DNA of 64,000 nucleotides, taken from contig MU008187.1 in the NCBI GenBank assembly GCA_010909165.1, forward strand, positions 190,247 through 254,246, given 5' to 3'. The notes beneath the pieces are model-generated. The model worked only from the letters and a program-made list of their open reading frames with translations, searched no databases and was not told the origin of the DNA. Both the position numbers and the translations under genes were made by a program. This document shows positions 45,975 through 58,157 of the stretch, one piece after another; within the stretch, counting starts at the first letter, position 1, and the number at the start of each line of letters is the position of its first letter. This DNA is from Anthoceros angustus. Its lineage: Eukaryota; Streptophyta; Anthocerotopsida; Anthocerotales; Anthocerotaceae.

Positions 45975-47497
45975 CTACTTCAGCAGCTGGAGAATGATGC
46001 AACATGAAGTCCAAACGGCCATCAAGGCAGCCCTTACGACGAAGGGGTTCCGATAAATTCTGCATAGCCATCAGCATTGGTATCAATCATTTAGCAACAA
46101 TGACATAGAGAAAACAGTTTAACAGTACAAGCTAAAGGTCAAGGGATCTCACCCCACAGCTGTAGCGCCCCAAGAAGCAGCTGTATACATGAACTTGCCA
46201 TAGTCCCACAGCTTTCGCAACTTTCCCTTCTTTTCAAGATCTGTGAAAGCTGCGCTAATCGCTGCCACATAAAATTGCATCACAAAACAACTAAAGACCA
46301 CAAACACGTCTCTTGCTGTTAGCACACCAGCTCTGCAAACAAGGAGACGTACCTTCCTGCAGCTCCTTAGGTGCCATTTTCTGTGAACAAAATGCAGTTT
46401 GGTAAGCACATTGAGAGCCAAGATAAACCTGTGCGAAGCAGTGAAGAGGTAAAAGCGGCCCCATGTCCAATGCCTGAGTCAATCACACACCTTGGCCTGC
46501 GGTATTGTAGATATATATTTTGCCATGAAGCATGCAATAGCCTCCACAATGTCTTCTTGAGAGACCACAACATAGCCATCAGACCCAAGCTCATCCCTTT
46601 CTTCCCTCACCTCAATCTTTGAAAAGTCATTTTCCGTGATCATAAACCAGGAGCCTGCATCTCCTGCACGTATGTCTCTATCAGCATCCATGAAGAACAT
46701 CCATGCTGCAGAGGAAAACTCAAAAAAGCAGCATTCTTCATGAAGGTGAAACTCTGTAATACCAGTTAAAGCTCCCCACCTTCAGACTTGCCCACCGCCT
46801 TCTGATCTGATGAGTCAGTTTGGCCTGCCGCATCTGTGGGTGTGAGAGAGCCTCCAAGCTTCTCGAGAAAAAGAGGAGATTCCAACTTCCTCTTCAATGC
46901 GTCATAGAACTACGAACGAGAAAAAATTGCTTCAGAAACCAAACCTAATCACACTAACCAGATTGCCCGTGCAATTCTCCAGCCTAATGATACCCACCGC
47001 TTTGCCACCTTCTGCTGCAACCACTGACTTGGAAGAGCTGCCTGATGAGCCCACCGACACCTACAAGAATGCCCAACGATCATGCCCTGCAAAATGCTTC
47101 ACAATGACAAAAACTTCAAACTGCCCCAAACCCGTGCGCACATGACAGCGCAACTCCAAAACACCATTCCCGACCCCCCAGACCCAGAACCCCCATGAAG
47201 AATCGGCCGGCTTTACACCCGCAAAACAAAATTCACCTGCTCCGTATCCAGCACCTCCTCCTTCCCATCTCGAACCTGCAGAGTCTCCAAAGCCTTCTGA
47301 TACTTCTCAATTGTAGCCTTGAGCCTCTCGTTCTCCAGCCTGGTCTGAGCCAAAGCCCCCTCGGCAGCCACGCACTCCTGCTCCCGGGCAACTACAGCTG
47401 CAGAATGGTCATGATGGCGCTCCAAGGCGGCCCAAGCGTGATCGGCCACCTCCGCCACGGCCACGGCCACATGAAGGCCGCCGTGCGGCACCACCAT
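45975..47497 (-). CDS. Conserved plant protein of unknown function
   Basis: Seven exons joined by GT-AG borders with continuous phase: 47497-47237, 47060-46998, 46909-46780, 46705-46491, 46380-46353, 46261-46153 and 46059-45975, giving about 296 residues. Exon 1 is a Glu/Ala-rich coiled coil (ENERLKATIEKYQKALETLQ). The middle has FYDALKRKLESPLFLEKLGG, then AWMFFMDADRDIRAGDAGSW and GYVVVSQEDIVEAIACFMAKYI. The C-terminus has DLEKKGKLRKLWDYGKFMYT and a hydrophobic tail ending LQLLK. I recognise this as a plant-conserved architecture but know no assigned function; the tail could associate with a membrane. A start 45 bases upstream would be non-ATG, so 47497 was chosen. Confidence 0.75.
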
Positions 47498-47560
47498 GGC
47501 TTTCAAATCTCCTGCGACCCAGAATTCCACACAGCTTTTCAATCACGGTGTCCTCAAGCA

Positions 47561-48054
47561 CCAATCCCCGACATTCCCCACCACCCATCAGGACCGACAG
47601 CTCGGACGAGTCGGGAACAGGACCTCAACAACCGTGGGGTAATTTCATGCGGACTGCAGCTTTGCTCCACAAATCTTCAAACGTAGGCGCCCACTTGTTT
47701 GGCTTACGACGAAGAGGTGGCAAGGCAGACCAGATTCTGCCTTAGCTTCGGTCGGCCTTTTCGTGACGGTTGCTTCAATCAGCAGGAAGGCACCGTACGT
47801 AACTTTTGTTTCCATATACGGAAGGCTACGGCTTGTCAGCCCGACGGCTCCAAGGTATAACCTGTAGACTAGGTCTGTACTACCTTAGTGACGAGGGAGA
47901 GAACTTTTCTCGTAAACATGCCATGTTCGCTAGGTTACAATATATGTTGTGATCAAGGATTCGATTATCTTTTTCTCAGTGTCATGGCAGCAGGAGATCA
48001 TGGTTTCTGTTAATGCTTGCGGAGCCAAGAGCTGACGCGGAATCGGGAGTTACG
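47561..48054. other. Divergent intergenic region
   Basis: Spacer between two genes pointing apart; presumably it carries both promoters. No specific element recognised. Confidence 0.4.
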
Positions 48055-50348
48055 ATGACGAGAGAGGGAGCCATTGAGCTCAATGAGCATGTCATGTCGA
48101 GTATGTGTATGGGCCAAGTCTTCAAAGATTACGTAAGTTCTCATCCTGGCCTCGTGTCTGATGTTTGTGGTGCTGTTTGGTTTGGGCCAAGTCTTCAATG
48201 ATACGTAAATTCTCATCCTGGCCTCGTGTCTGATGTTTGTGGTGCTGTTGGGTCTGGTAATTTGGACGCGGCTGTCACAGTGTGCCTTGACGTAGGGGCA
48301 TTTGGTGGCCTGGGTTGGTTTAGGTCAATTAGCCTAAACCATTCACACACTTGAGAGTGTGTGAGTGTGCTGCAGATACACTCACGGTTGCATCCGTGCT
48401 GCTTTGTGCTTGAAAGAATTTGGTTGACGGGTTTTCGTTTGCAGGAAGGCAAAATTAACTCGCTGGATTTTCACCGGACTGAAGACCTTCTGGTCACAGG
48501 TAGCGAGGACGAGTCTATAAGGCTGTACAGCACCACAACTGCCACGTGAGTTTGTGATTTCAAGTCCATTGCCCGTATGATATGTCGCTTACCTTGCAGG
48601 TTCTCCTTTGTTTAGCATCTTTTCATTATTATGTGGGATTCCACAGGCTTCTAAAGACAATACATAGCAAAAAGTATGGAGTTGACCAAATTGTGTTCAC
48701 GCATCATAAGGATGCTGTAATCTATTCCTCAAAGAATTCTTGGGATGGTAGGCACGGGACTAGGGTGAAAATGACGCACCTCGTGAGCATGTGTCTTCCA
48801 GGTTCTCAAATGACTGTGACTAGATTGGTGTTGCTTTTCTACTTGCAGAATCTCTGCGATACCTGTCCTTGTTTGACAACCGTTATCTGCGCTACTTCAA
48901 AGGACATCGAGATAGGTCAGTGACATCCTCATTTCCTCATTTTTTTCTATGTAGCATCTGGTTTCTTGAGCTGCCAGCCGGCCAATCTTGATGGGCTGTA
49001 TGTTGACAAGGTTCAATCTTGTAGCATTCTCACACACTCTTCATCTTTCAGGGTTGTGTCCTTGGCAATGTCCCCAAAGAACGATGCTTTCATGTCTGGT
49101 TCATTAGATCACACAGTTAGGATCTGGGATGCTCGAGTTTCGCTGTGCCAGGTAGATCTCCACTCCCCTTGCTAACTCCAAGTTTAAGCTTCAAGCAACT
49201 GCTGCTTGGCCACTCAGTTCCAGTCTAGGTCATAGATTTGTTATGTATGCATGTATTTGTGTCAACACTGACGGAATGGCGGACATGCCTCCGGCTGTGC
49301 AGGGCCTCATACGTGTCCGTGGCAGACCATCTGTGGCATATGACCAACAAGGTCTTGTGTTTTCAGTTGCCATGGAGGGTGGCGCTATCAAACTTTTTGA
49401 TGTACGGTCATTTGAGAAGGTATTCTGACGGTGTTCTATGCAGCAGCAGTCAGCTATGTTTTACAAGGAATACGTTCAGCTCTGATGCTTTGTGCTTCCT
49501 TACCTTGCAGGGCCCTTTCGACTCATTCTTCGTGGGCGGTGACACTGCTGAGATTTTTAGCATGAAGTTTAGCAACGATGGAAAGCTCATGCTTCTGTCA
49601 ACAAGTGGCGGCCATGTGTATCTGCTTGATGCATACACAGGCAGGAAGGTATGCTCCTTTTACTTGTAAAGCATACTGTGATACAGTTCTGTTTTTCTGC
49701 AAGTGCATCTGGAAAGGGGCCAGCCCATTCTTCTTAATCTGGCAGACATTCTGTTGTGGAACAAGTTTATGTTCATGTTTAATGTGAAATTCCGTTTTGC
49801 TTGCTTTCTGTAGCTGCATGGCTTCACCCTGGAGCCCAATCGTGAGGGAGAACCGTTAGAAGCTTCCTTCAGTCCCGATGCGCAGTTTGTGTTGTCTGGT
49901 ACGAATCCTTGTCGTCGCCAAACAGTTTAGAGCTTCGTTCATTCGACATGAGTAGTCTGTGTTGTCACTGGCAAATCTTTCTTGGCATCGGTATTTGGGT
50001 GGTGATTTGGTGTCAGAACTTACTAGAGCTGGTGTGATGCAGGCTCTGGCGACGGTAGCCTCCGTGTTTGGAGTACGTCCACTGGGGAGCAGGTAGCAGC
50101 ACTTCTCCATGTCCCATCTCCATGTCTCCCCTCCATTGAAGAAGCATGTTGATAAATTACAGTGGTCCCCTCGATGTGCGCAGGTGGAATGCTGGACTAA
50201 TCTAGGGGGAGTGCCAGCGGCAGTGAAATGGTCACCACGACGGTTGATGTTTGCTACAGCATCCAGTGTTCTTGCCTTCTGGATTCCGGACGGGGATAAA
50301 TTCAACGCACATGCGCAAAGTAATGGCATGCTGACAGCCGGACACTAA
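48055..50348 (+). CDS. WDR82: WDR82/Swd2-like WD40 protein
   Basis: Ten exons with consistent phases: 48055-48132, 48445-48545, 48647-48747, 48849-48915, 49052-49151, 49303-49419, 49511-49648, 49814-49898, 50043-50092 and 50184-50348, encoding 333 residues. Characteristic segments: GKINSLDFHRTEDLLVTGSE, TIHSKKYGVDQIVFTHHKD, SLRYLSLFDNRYLRYFKGH, AFMSGSLDHTVRIWD, RPSVAYDQQGLVFSVAMEGG, GDGSLRVWSTSTGEQV. This is the WDR82/Swd2 family, a subunit of COMPASS H3K4 methyltransferase complexes and of a phosphatase complex acting in transcription termination; it works in the nucleus. Length fits the plant family. Exon 1 ends inside a 73 bp tandem duplication that copies its splice donor. Confidence 0.92.
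48111..48250 (+). repeat. 73 bp tandem duplication across exon 1 donor
   Basis: Copies 48111-48183 and 48184-48250. The first holds the true donor TAC-GTAAGT; the second reads ATACGTAAAT, a weakened donor, and has a base change in the exon part that shifts frame. Confidence 0.9.
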
Positions 50349-50656
50349 GTTGGCGACTCGTACGGGATAAGGTCTTACCTTACGAGTTTTGTGTCTGAGT
50401 ATTCGGATGTTATCAGTTGTAAGATAGAAATTCCATTTTTTTTCCATAGGGAGGGTGGGTAGACGTCCATACATCGATGAGTAATTTTCAGGTGGAGGAA
50501 AAATGACTATCGATAGACAACGGAAAAATGTGGACTACGTTCTCAAATATACAGGTTTGCTGACCAAGTAGGATCGTTGCCTCCCAACTGAAACTAAACT
50601 TACGGACTTTTGTTCCAAGAGGAGATCAAAACTTGCTTCTCGACATTAGAACCTTC

Positions 50657-51933
50657 TCAAAGCCCGTACCCAAAAACAGCGCGAATCTTGTGGAAAATCA
50701 GGTCCTTCCAACCTCTGGTGGTGTTCTCAACAACAGTTTCGTTGCCGTACCTGCAACACCCCACCCTTTACTTAGTACAGAGCAATACGTAGCCACTACA
50801 GTGGCGACCTCAGCAAAATGCTGACAACAGGAAGCCTGGACTCACTTGTCCTCCTCGGGCACATCAGTTTGCGTCAGTTTCACAACAGTCACGCCAGTCT
50901 CCGGCTCCTCGATTGTCAGACACACCTGCACAGTCATACGCAGCTGGTTAGAGCCAGACACAAAACCAGACACATGATTGCAACGAACTTAAGGCTGCGC
51001 AAAGGCAGTACACATTGCCAAGTTGTGAAGCGCAAAAAGAGAAGGAGAATTGACGCTGCTTACATTGGAGTAAAGACCATCCCGCCAGTTGGCAAACCGC
51101 CACTTCTGCATGATCAACTTATTTAATTCAAGCTTGACATAAATGCCTTCCACAGCACCGTCAAAGAGCAGAAACCTGCCACCGACTTCAGGGCTGATTT
51201 GAGCCCTGCTTTGGGTAAAAGCCTTCCATCTCTTCTCATCCAGCAGAATGTCGTAGATATCACTAGCACGGCAGTGAAACCTTTCTGTCAGCAAAATAGT
51301 TCTGAACCCCTCCCTCCCCTTTGGCTTAGGGGCAGGAGTGACCTTGGCTTCATAGGAGGTCTTCATGGAGTTAGTCCGACCATCAGACTGCGACTTAGCA
51401 CCTCCTTTCTGTTCCAACTCCTCTTTACAAGGACCACCTACCTTCATATGCTTCACATACTCCGCAACTCTGGCAAAAATGATCGGCTTGCCTTTCGCCA
51501 CAAACGCCTCCTTCAGGCGCTTCCCCACCGGCGTCTCATCAGCAACTGTCACTTTCAGCTCAGGATCTTCATCAGCATTCTCGTCAGCAATGTAGGGCAT
51601 TTCGACCTTTCCCGCAACCTTCGCAAGACTGTTTCCAGTACCATCTTTCGCTTCCCCCTCCCAGTTCAGCCTCACCTTCAACTCGTAACCTGGAATGATC
51701 TTCCCCTTCCGGATGTTCACGTAGGATTCCCCCGTGACGCTCTCTAATTTTGCTGTCTTAATCCAAAGGCCACCTTCGCCAGTGAGCACTTCAATGTTCT
51801 CCAGTAGTTCACCAAAACGCTTGCGAGACCATTCGAGGCAGTCTTTCTCGGCCCAGTGCCAGTTGTGCACATTGGTGCCGTCTGCTCTCTCCTGGACAAT
51901 CCAACGCTTATCCCCTTCACCGTACTTTGCCAT
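50657..51933 (-). CDS. AHA1: Activator of Hsp90 ATPase (AHA1)
   Basis: Three exons, 51933-51064, 50925-50846 and 50750-50657, in phase, giving 347 residues. The N-terminal Aha1 domain (about 25-160) shows NVHNWHWAEKDCLEWSRKRF, LESVTGESYVNIRKGKIIPGYEL and the LNWEGEA strand. The C-terminal AHSA1/SRPBCC domain (about 220-345) shows ILLTERFHCRASDIYDILLD, RWKAFTQSRAQISPEVGG, FLLFDGAVEGIYVKLELNK, IMQKWRFANW and, in the last exons, EEPETGVTVVKLTQTDVPEE and GWKDLIFHKIRAVFGYGL. AHA1 binds the Hsp90 middle domain and stimulates its ATPase in the cytosol. Length and two-domain layout are typical. The start was chosen at the ATG before AKYGEGDKRWIV; a longer non-ATG extension was rejected. Confidence 0.95.
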
Positions 51934-52883
51934 TGATATCCGAGTGCAGAGCGAACTCCACACGCACTACTCCAAGCACGTATCGCTCGGAAGCGCACCT
52001 GGCACAAAGACGTCGCAAAGCAACTCAACCAGAGATCTTGGGAAATGCGACACGACCAGATAACAACACGACCAGCATAACTGAAGGCGCGTCCCGTTAG
52101 GGCTTCGACGCCTCGCGCACTCACCAAAACGCTGCGCTTCGACCGTGTCTTCGAATGTCTCTCCCTGAAAAACCAAGATACTCAGCGTTCCGGAACCTGC
52201 AGACTTCCTCACTGAGTTCTCCGCAAAACCAACACGACTCTGAGACTTCCATCTCAAGCGAAAAACGGATCGACCCAGTCCGGGTGACTCGCACACTGAC
52301 CAAAACCTAAACAGAAGACCGCACGTTCCGGTTCCGACTAGAGCAATGACTTATCGAAGCACCAAAGCAGACATTGTGAACGCAACCCGGCAGCCAATGC
52401 ACGAGGTAACCGAGAAAATCGAGACTAGCAGGGAGCCGGAAAGCAACCAACCTAGCCGTCAGCTACTACCGCAGCAGCAGCAGACAGAACTAGACAAGAG
52501 CAACATTATCCTGCGGTTACATTCACTGCGGGCGCTGGCCAGACATACCTCCAATCTCGTCATGCCACCCAATCGCCAGGATGCGGATATCTCACGAAGC
52601 CGGCGCGGAGCCGATCACTGAACATCTACGCTTGTAAGGGCGACCAAGAGAATTAATCTGCCGAAACGGGATGCTCCTGGACGTTCTGGAAGGTTCAAAG
52701 GCCGCTTCCTAAAACACGACCGACTCTTGGTCTCCCGCTAAATGCTCGAGTTTTTACTGCGCCTTGAAAACGCGAGCCTTCTTTGTGGACCACAAATTTT
52801 CCAAACACAAAATTGACTTTTTCATAGGGGACCCATCCTCAAAAAGGAAAATACAAAACAATATAATAATGTATACAAGACTA
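51934..52883. other. AHA1 upstream region, no gene recognised
   Basis: A plus frame 52346-52621 (with a short Gln run) is open for 91 codons but has no family resemblance. The AHA1 promoter is presumably within the part near 51934. Confidence 0.35.
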
Positions 52884-52888
52884 TGACG

Positions 52889-52920
<32 letters not shown>

Positions 52921-52964
52921 TGGAGCCTAAATCCAGCGCCTTAGACCACTCGGCCAAACCGTCA
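52884..52964 (-). tRNA. tRNA-Leu (TAG)
   Basis: The reverse complement folds into a type II tRNA of 81 bases: acceptor TGACGGT/GCCGTCA, D arm GGCCGAGTGGTCTAAGGC, anticodon stem CTGGA/TCCAG with loop TTTAGGC (anticodon TAG), an extended variable arm and T loop TTCAAAT on GTGGG/CCCAC. A and B boxes are intact. No intron. It decodes CUA and other CUN codons. Confidence 0.95.
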
Positions 52965-53099
52965 TAAGATGTGCATCAATACTTCTACATAAAGATTTAT
53001 TTTAGTCTTCACGGTTTCCCCGATTTCCCGTTATTCTAAATTTCATCTAGTATGTGAAGCATATAAAATATCTAGTAGGTTGAAAATTTGGATATACTT

Positions 53100-53293
53100 T
53101 GTTCTGAAATCCGACATTTGTTTCAAGCATATACCTGTAAGAATAGGGTGAGGAAAAGAGAAGAAGCTTAGGAGCAAGACTGAGTTGCTGTGAATATTCT
53201 GAAATCCGACATTTGTTTCAAGCATACACCTGTAAGAATAGGGTGAGGAAAAGAGAAGAAGCTTCGGACCAAGACTGAGTTGCTGTGAATAAG
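53100..53293. repeat. 98 bp tandem duplication in LINE remnant
   Basis: Two copies of about 98 bases beginning TTCTGAAATCCGACATTTG and ending GAGTTGCTGTGAATA, with few differences. Confidence 0.9.
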
Positions 53294-53560
53294 TTGGCAA
53301 AAGCATTTCTAATATCTTCATAGACGGGGCAGAAGAAAAGAAAGTGTTCCTCAGTCTCAACATCCCTGATGCATAATCTGTATATTTTGGTTTCCTTAGG
53401 TGGCCTTCGATGTAACCATCTATAAGTCCCAATCCTGAGACAGTGAGACCCCACACGAAAATGACCTATAATCATCCTAAGGTTAAAGGACACATGGTTG
53501 CGAAGATAGAGTGGAAGCAGGGTCTCCCAGACTTGGAGAGGATACGGAAAAAATTATTTG
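53220..53560 (-). mobile_element. LINE-type reverse transcriptase C-terminal remnant
   Basis: The minus frame encodes SFNLRMIIGHFRVGSHCLRI, GTYRWLHRRPPKETKIYRLC and RDVETEEHFLFFCPVYEDIR. This is the Cys/His zinc-binding tail that closes ORF2 of plant and animal non-LTR retrotransposons (C..C...H....C pattern visible as C, HFLFFC). No RT core was found upstream on this strand, so it is a 5'-truncated copy, typical of LINE insertion. Its last bases lie within the tandem duplication. Confidence 0.7.
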
Positions 53561-54899
53561 AAAGTCTAGAGTTTAGTGGGTAAGGATCTAGAGAATGGAG
53601 AACAAAGGTAGGAGAGATGGGTGGATTGTAGAGTGGAAAGTTCTAAAGAACGTAGAGATTGCAATTCATTACAAATGAATCTATTGGAAGGAAGAGGCAA
53701 ACATTGGAAGAGGGGGTGGGGTGGGAGACTTTTAGACAGAACCCAAGCAAAAGATTGGGCATATTAGCAAGTCTTGCTACCTGAAGATGCTAACTTCCGC
53801 GGACACTAAAAAGCAAGGAGAAGGTATGAGGGAGTGAAGGTGGGGTTAGTGGATTGATCAGCTTCCTCTACAACATAGAGGCCATACATGAAGCTGGTTA
53901 GACGAAACAAACCCTCAAGCTCAAGTAGGAAAGTGGCAAATCTGGAAAAAAGATAGCCAAGGGGACAAACTTCTTACAGATGATATGCGTCCACATAAAG
54001 GATGTTTGAACCCGTTAGACCTTGCTCAAGTCATCCTGCGAAAGGGGCCCCAAAACTCCGTAGCAAACATAACGGAGGGAACAACAACTGTGTTGAACAC
54101 CCACTGCTAAGTGGGGATATCGTCCCTGATGTGCATCCTAGAGCATTGCCTCCAAACCCCACATGCTGATGCCACACCCTTGACAATGCGAGTGGTAGCA
54201 TAGAGCTTCCACTGAAGTCTCATGTTGTAAGCATCTTGTGCTTCGATCGATACTTAGATAGGGTGCTTAAAGGGAGTGGATGCCCTTGGTGCTAGTAGCT
54301 TAGGCACACCATTGTTAAGTACAAGTCCTATGATAGGATCATCCAAGTCAACTGTAACACACTTCTTTTTCTTCTTCTTCACCCTCAAGCTCCTGGTGAT
54401 TTTGGGTATAATTTGAGCCCATCAAAATTTAGGACCTACTTTTACATCGTTCACATGATTTGTTCTAGAAAGGAATGCAACACTTTTGCATGACATATTT
54501 AACTTGGTATTAAAGGGGGTGAAACTTGTGAAGTGAGCTGACTCAACTGTTGTAGCATCTCATTCGTCAGCCATAGCTTGAGCATAACAATTGCGCTCAT
54601 GTTGTTGTAGCGAGAGAGACCAACCTAGACAAAGATACACTGATAGCTCTAATAGTTTGCGGTCATTTCTTCATCTACACGGTGATAGGAGCCACCAAAT
54701 CAAAGCTCCGCCAATTGAGATTTGTATTTCTCTCTACAATATGATGGGCTCTAGTGGTCTTCAAAATATGTTTTAGAAAAATAAAAGAATTGGCAGTGGA
54801 GAACTAACAAAATCTAGATTTGCTTAGTTGCTTCTATCTAGGTATTTACCAAACAAAGAGGATATATTTGAAGAGTCTAATGGGCTATCATTATCCTAG
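53561..54899. other. No gene; decayed repeats
   Basis: Only short frames. At 54240-54345 lies a diverged copy of the TACTTAGAT..GGTGC segment and TTC run found in the 21-40 kb array, showing that this piece is a dispersed repeat rather than unique to the array. Confidence 0.5.
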
Positions 54900-55195
54900 A
54901 AGTAGGGCTGTTTTACAAAAGGCGAGGTAGGGCTATTTTACAACAGGCGATACAGGTAGGACTGTTTTACAACAGGTGGTAGAGGTAGGGTTGTTTTGTA
55001 ACAGGTGGTAGAGGTAAGACTATTTTACAATAGGACTATTTTACAACAGGTGGTAGAGGTTGGGTTGTTTTGCAACAGGTGATAGATATAGGGCTGTTTT
55101 ACAATAGGTGGCCCTGTGTAGGGCTGCTCTACAATAGGCGGCCCAATAGAGCTTTTTAACAACAAGCGACTCCGCAGGCCTTTTTCACAACGGAG
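54900..55195. repeat. 29 bp minisatellite TAGGGCTGTTTTACAACAGG
   Basis: About ten degenerate units of roughly 29 bases. Each contains TTTTACAA and an AGG-GG-G spacer. Confidence 0.9.
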
Positions 55196-55634
55196 GATTT
55201 AAAGAAATTAAGCTTGGCTAGATGTTGCATATCCATGATGATAAGTCTTGGAAACGGACTCCTTTGGTATCATCCGCTCAATTGACATAAGAATAGAACA
55301 AGTTTTGTTTTACTTGTTGAGCGGCGAAAGACACATCTGCTTTTCTCTTTTGGATGATAAACTAAGCGATCCCTGACCTTATCCTATAAAATCCCCCGTT
55401 CTTGCCAATTTTGTTGAAATTCCCAATTCTTCCGCCAATAATTTTGAAATTCGCCCATTGTGCTGTTTACAACTGTGTTCGCTGGTTTCCACACTATCTC
55501 GAATCCGTCGTGCTAATAAATATCGACGGGCAAGTCTCCACCTTCCCAAATCACAGCGCGTTACACGAGCAGCTTTCGCGTTCCAAGAAATGGTATCCAC
55601 TGGTTTGGTGCTCCTTGCAACGATTGAAGGCAAA

Positions 55635-57160
55635 TCATGCACCTCTACCAGCAGGCAGTATGTTCAATGCGACCTCCTTCAGAGAAGGCATTGCAGATTG
55701 CTCGTGCACTACTACATAGTCGTCATCCACTCTTCGCAGAACCTGCCACGGACCGGGATAGGCCCTGCACGGGAATCAAACACCAACCATGATTCCTTTT
55801 CAACCGCCAACATCCATCCAATAAAGGCGATGGCAAAGGAGGTTAACCTGAATAATGCTCCTCCCTGGGTGCCTTTGAAGTTGTGGATGTAGTATGCAGT
55901 CTCAAACCTAGGTAGGAAGCTTGTCGCCAGGGCTGCAAGCTTCGGGTAGAAGAAGGACGGGTAGTCTGGCCCAGCTGTTGTTAAGAAGGACACAACCCAC
56001 AACGTCCAACCATGTGTTATGCCACGACGGGTTGTCTGCAAGCTGTCATCCCAACAAAGTTTTCCAATACCTAGGTGCGTTTACAGAAGGATACAGCCGC
56101 TTCTTATTCTATCCAGCTCCCCGTTGAAGACTATAATAGGGCGACCTGAGGACACTGCGGAGTCCTGAAAGAGCTCCTCCACAGCCAGCATTTCTGGAAA
56201 ACACAATAGCCCTAACATCTCAGCAGGAAAACAAGAGGGATTTCCAGCTCGAAGCATGTTACAAGTAGAACTTTACCGTTCACGTTGAACGAGGGGTAAG
56301 CCACAACAAACATCTCATCACTAGGTTTTGCACGGTCAGCCATCCTCAACTTCTTGCCAAATCCACCGAGGCCAAAATCCTCCAATCCAGAGGGCCTGGT
56401 TAAGAAGTCCAGTTGAAACCTGGTTCCCTCAAACTCACCAGCTCTAGCCACATCAACCTCGTTTGCATCTGGCAAAAACTGCACAGCCAAGGCCTCAATG
56501 ATGCTCTACATGAGCGAGAGAGCAGCAGGAGCACGTTCCAAACTCACTACTCTCGTCGCCGCTGCTTTCTGGCTTGGCACCAGAGCTTCGCAAAAATTCC
56601 GGATGAAACCGATATTCTTTGACATTTCAATTCCTCCCTCAGCATCACCTGCCAAGCGTTCTCATGAAATCTTCCATCCTCCGTCGGATGATCTGATCTT
56701 ACATCCAGACAATCATATAGCAACAAGGTGACTCACTCACCTGGAACGGAGCTAAGGCCAGCAGTAGGGAACTCGATTTCCTGTGATCAAGCGCACGAAA
56801 CGGCTTGTTTCGCTGAAATGGTGAAATGAAGGGGCACAAAGCAGAAGGTGGACGAGCAGGCACAGGCGGAGAAGACCAGTAATTTCTTGGAGTCTGCAAG
56901 CGCGGCTTTGGAGGCGTTTGTGACCTGGGATGGACGATGAATTCAGTATGGCAAGGAAGAGTACACCAGAGACAAAAGGCCAGCATTGTCGTCACCACAT
57001 ACCAAGGTGAACTCACCTGTCGCATGAGCTGGTCATAATCGGCAGGAAACTGCACAGCCGCGCGTGGCGGCAATGGCAAGCGCGAGCAGTCATACCTCCG
57101 TGGTGGTAAGTGCAGCTTGCAGTTACTCCCATGGCTCAGCTGGGGGAGTGGCACAGGCAT
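55635..57160 (-). CDS. DUF1995 plastid protein, LPA3-like
   Basis: Nine exons worked out from GT-AG borders and phase: 57160-57017, 56924-56877, 56780-56741, 56648-56548, 56478-56277, 56193-56095, 55965-55848 and 55764-55635 (plus a possible further split in exon 1), about 293 residues. After a basic, Ser/Pro-rich N-terminus resembling a transit peptide come QFPADYDQLMRQ, ASKAALADSKKLL, EIEFPTAGLSSVPG, a central LDFLTRPSGLEDFGLGGFG, RPIIVFNGELDRIRSGYYP, FFYPKLAALA and YPGPWQVLRR. These are hallmarks of the DUF1995 family that includes LOW PSII ACCUMULATION 3, which helps photosystem II assembly in chloroplasts. Which paralogue this is cannot be decided here. Confidence 0.8.
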
Positions 57161-58157
57161 TCAGTCTGTGAGATGCATGAAGGAAAACAATGTAGAAAAA
57201 GCATCCCGCTGTTGAGGCAAACGTACCGAAGACGGGAAGGGCGAGGATAAGGTACCCATCGTCAGGTGTCGGAAACAGTGTTGTTTGGTTGCATACTACA
57301 TACATACAGCAACTGGGCATGAATTTGTGGGCAGCGGGATTTGGTCCTGGTTCCCCCTACAGTACGTGCATCACTTGTGTAGACAAACCCGGTCAAGGAA
57401 GAAGCCGAGGTCGATAACTTCTTGACAGATCTAATGAGTGCAGATGAAGAAGGCATTGTGGCCAGAGTTTGACCTACTTCCGGACTCTGCTGCCAGGTCG
57501 TGTTACACCCTGCTGTCAACCATTCGGAAGATGCACTAGACTTCTCTCTGTGCAGATAAGCTGCATGCTCTTGCTACATCGTGTGATTGGACATTATAAG
57601 CTTGGAGAAAGTCTCGTGATGCGATAACAAGACATGGCTTGCTTGTGGGCTTGTGTGAGGGGATGCTGTGAGACTTGGAGAATGTCTCGTGATGCGATAA
57701 CCAGACATGGCTTGCTTGTGGGCTTGTGTGTGGGCATCCTCTGTGACATGCCGGACGTAATAGAGGAGAACTCATGGAGCAATATCCTTCCGACCTACCC
57801 ACCTTGTGTTTGCAGACAGCTGCTTCTTCCAGCTCCCCTTCGAGGCACGGATGTAGCCCATGCCACCAACAGACCGCCTGTACCTGTTTCTCTATCCGTC
57901 ACAAAGCAGGGCCTCCACAGCTGAGAAGATTTCTCTCTTCGGTCCACCTCGCATGCGCAACTCACTGCCATGACGGAGATACATCACAAAGCATGAGACC
58001 AGACAACGAAGGAGAGGGCCATGCAAGACACAAAGACTGTTTCGAAACAGCCCTTGCATTGGGCACACATCAGCTCACCTACTCTCTTAGTGAAGCACGG
58101 CTCAAGGATTAGGCTGCCCGAGGAACAAACACTGACCGAACTCAGCCCACAACCTCT
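57161..58157. other. No gene recognised
   Basis: A minus frame 57262-57519 (with IRSVKKLSTSASSLTGF) could be an exon but matches nothing known to me. The remainder contains a tandem duplication and the 3' flank of the glycosyltransferase gene. Confidence 0.35.
57600..57745. repeat. 73 bp tandem duplication
   Basis: Two copies (from 57600 and 57673) sharing TCTCGTGATGCGATAA and GACATGGCTTGCTTGTGGGC. Confidence 0.9.

Noticed and set aside
51199-51747. 182-codon plus frame
   Set aside because: Antisense to AHA1 exon 1, with no family features.
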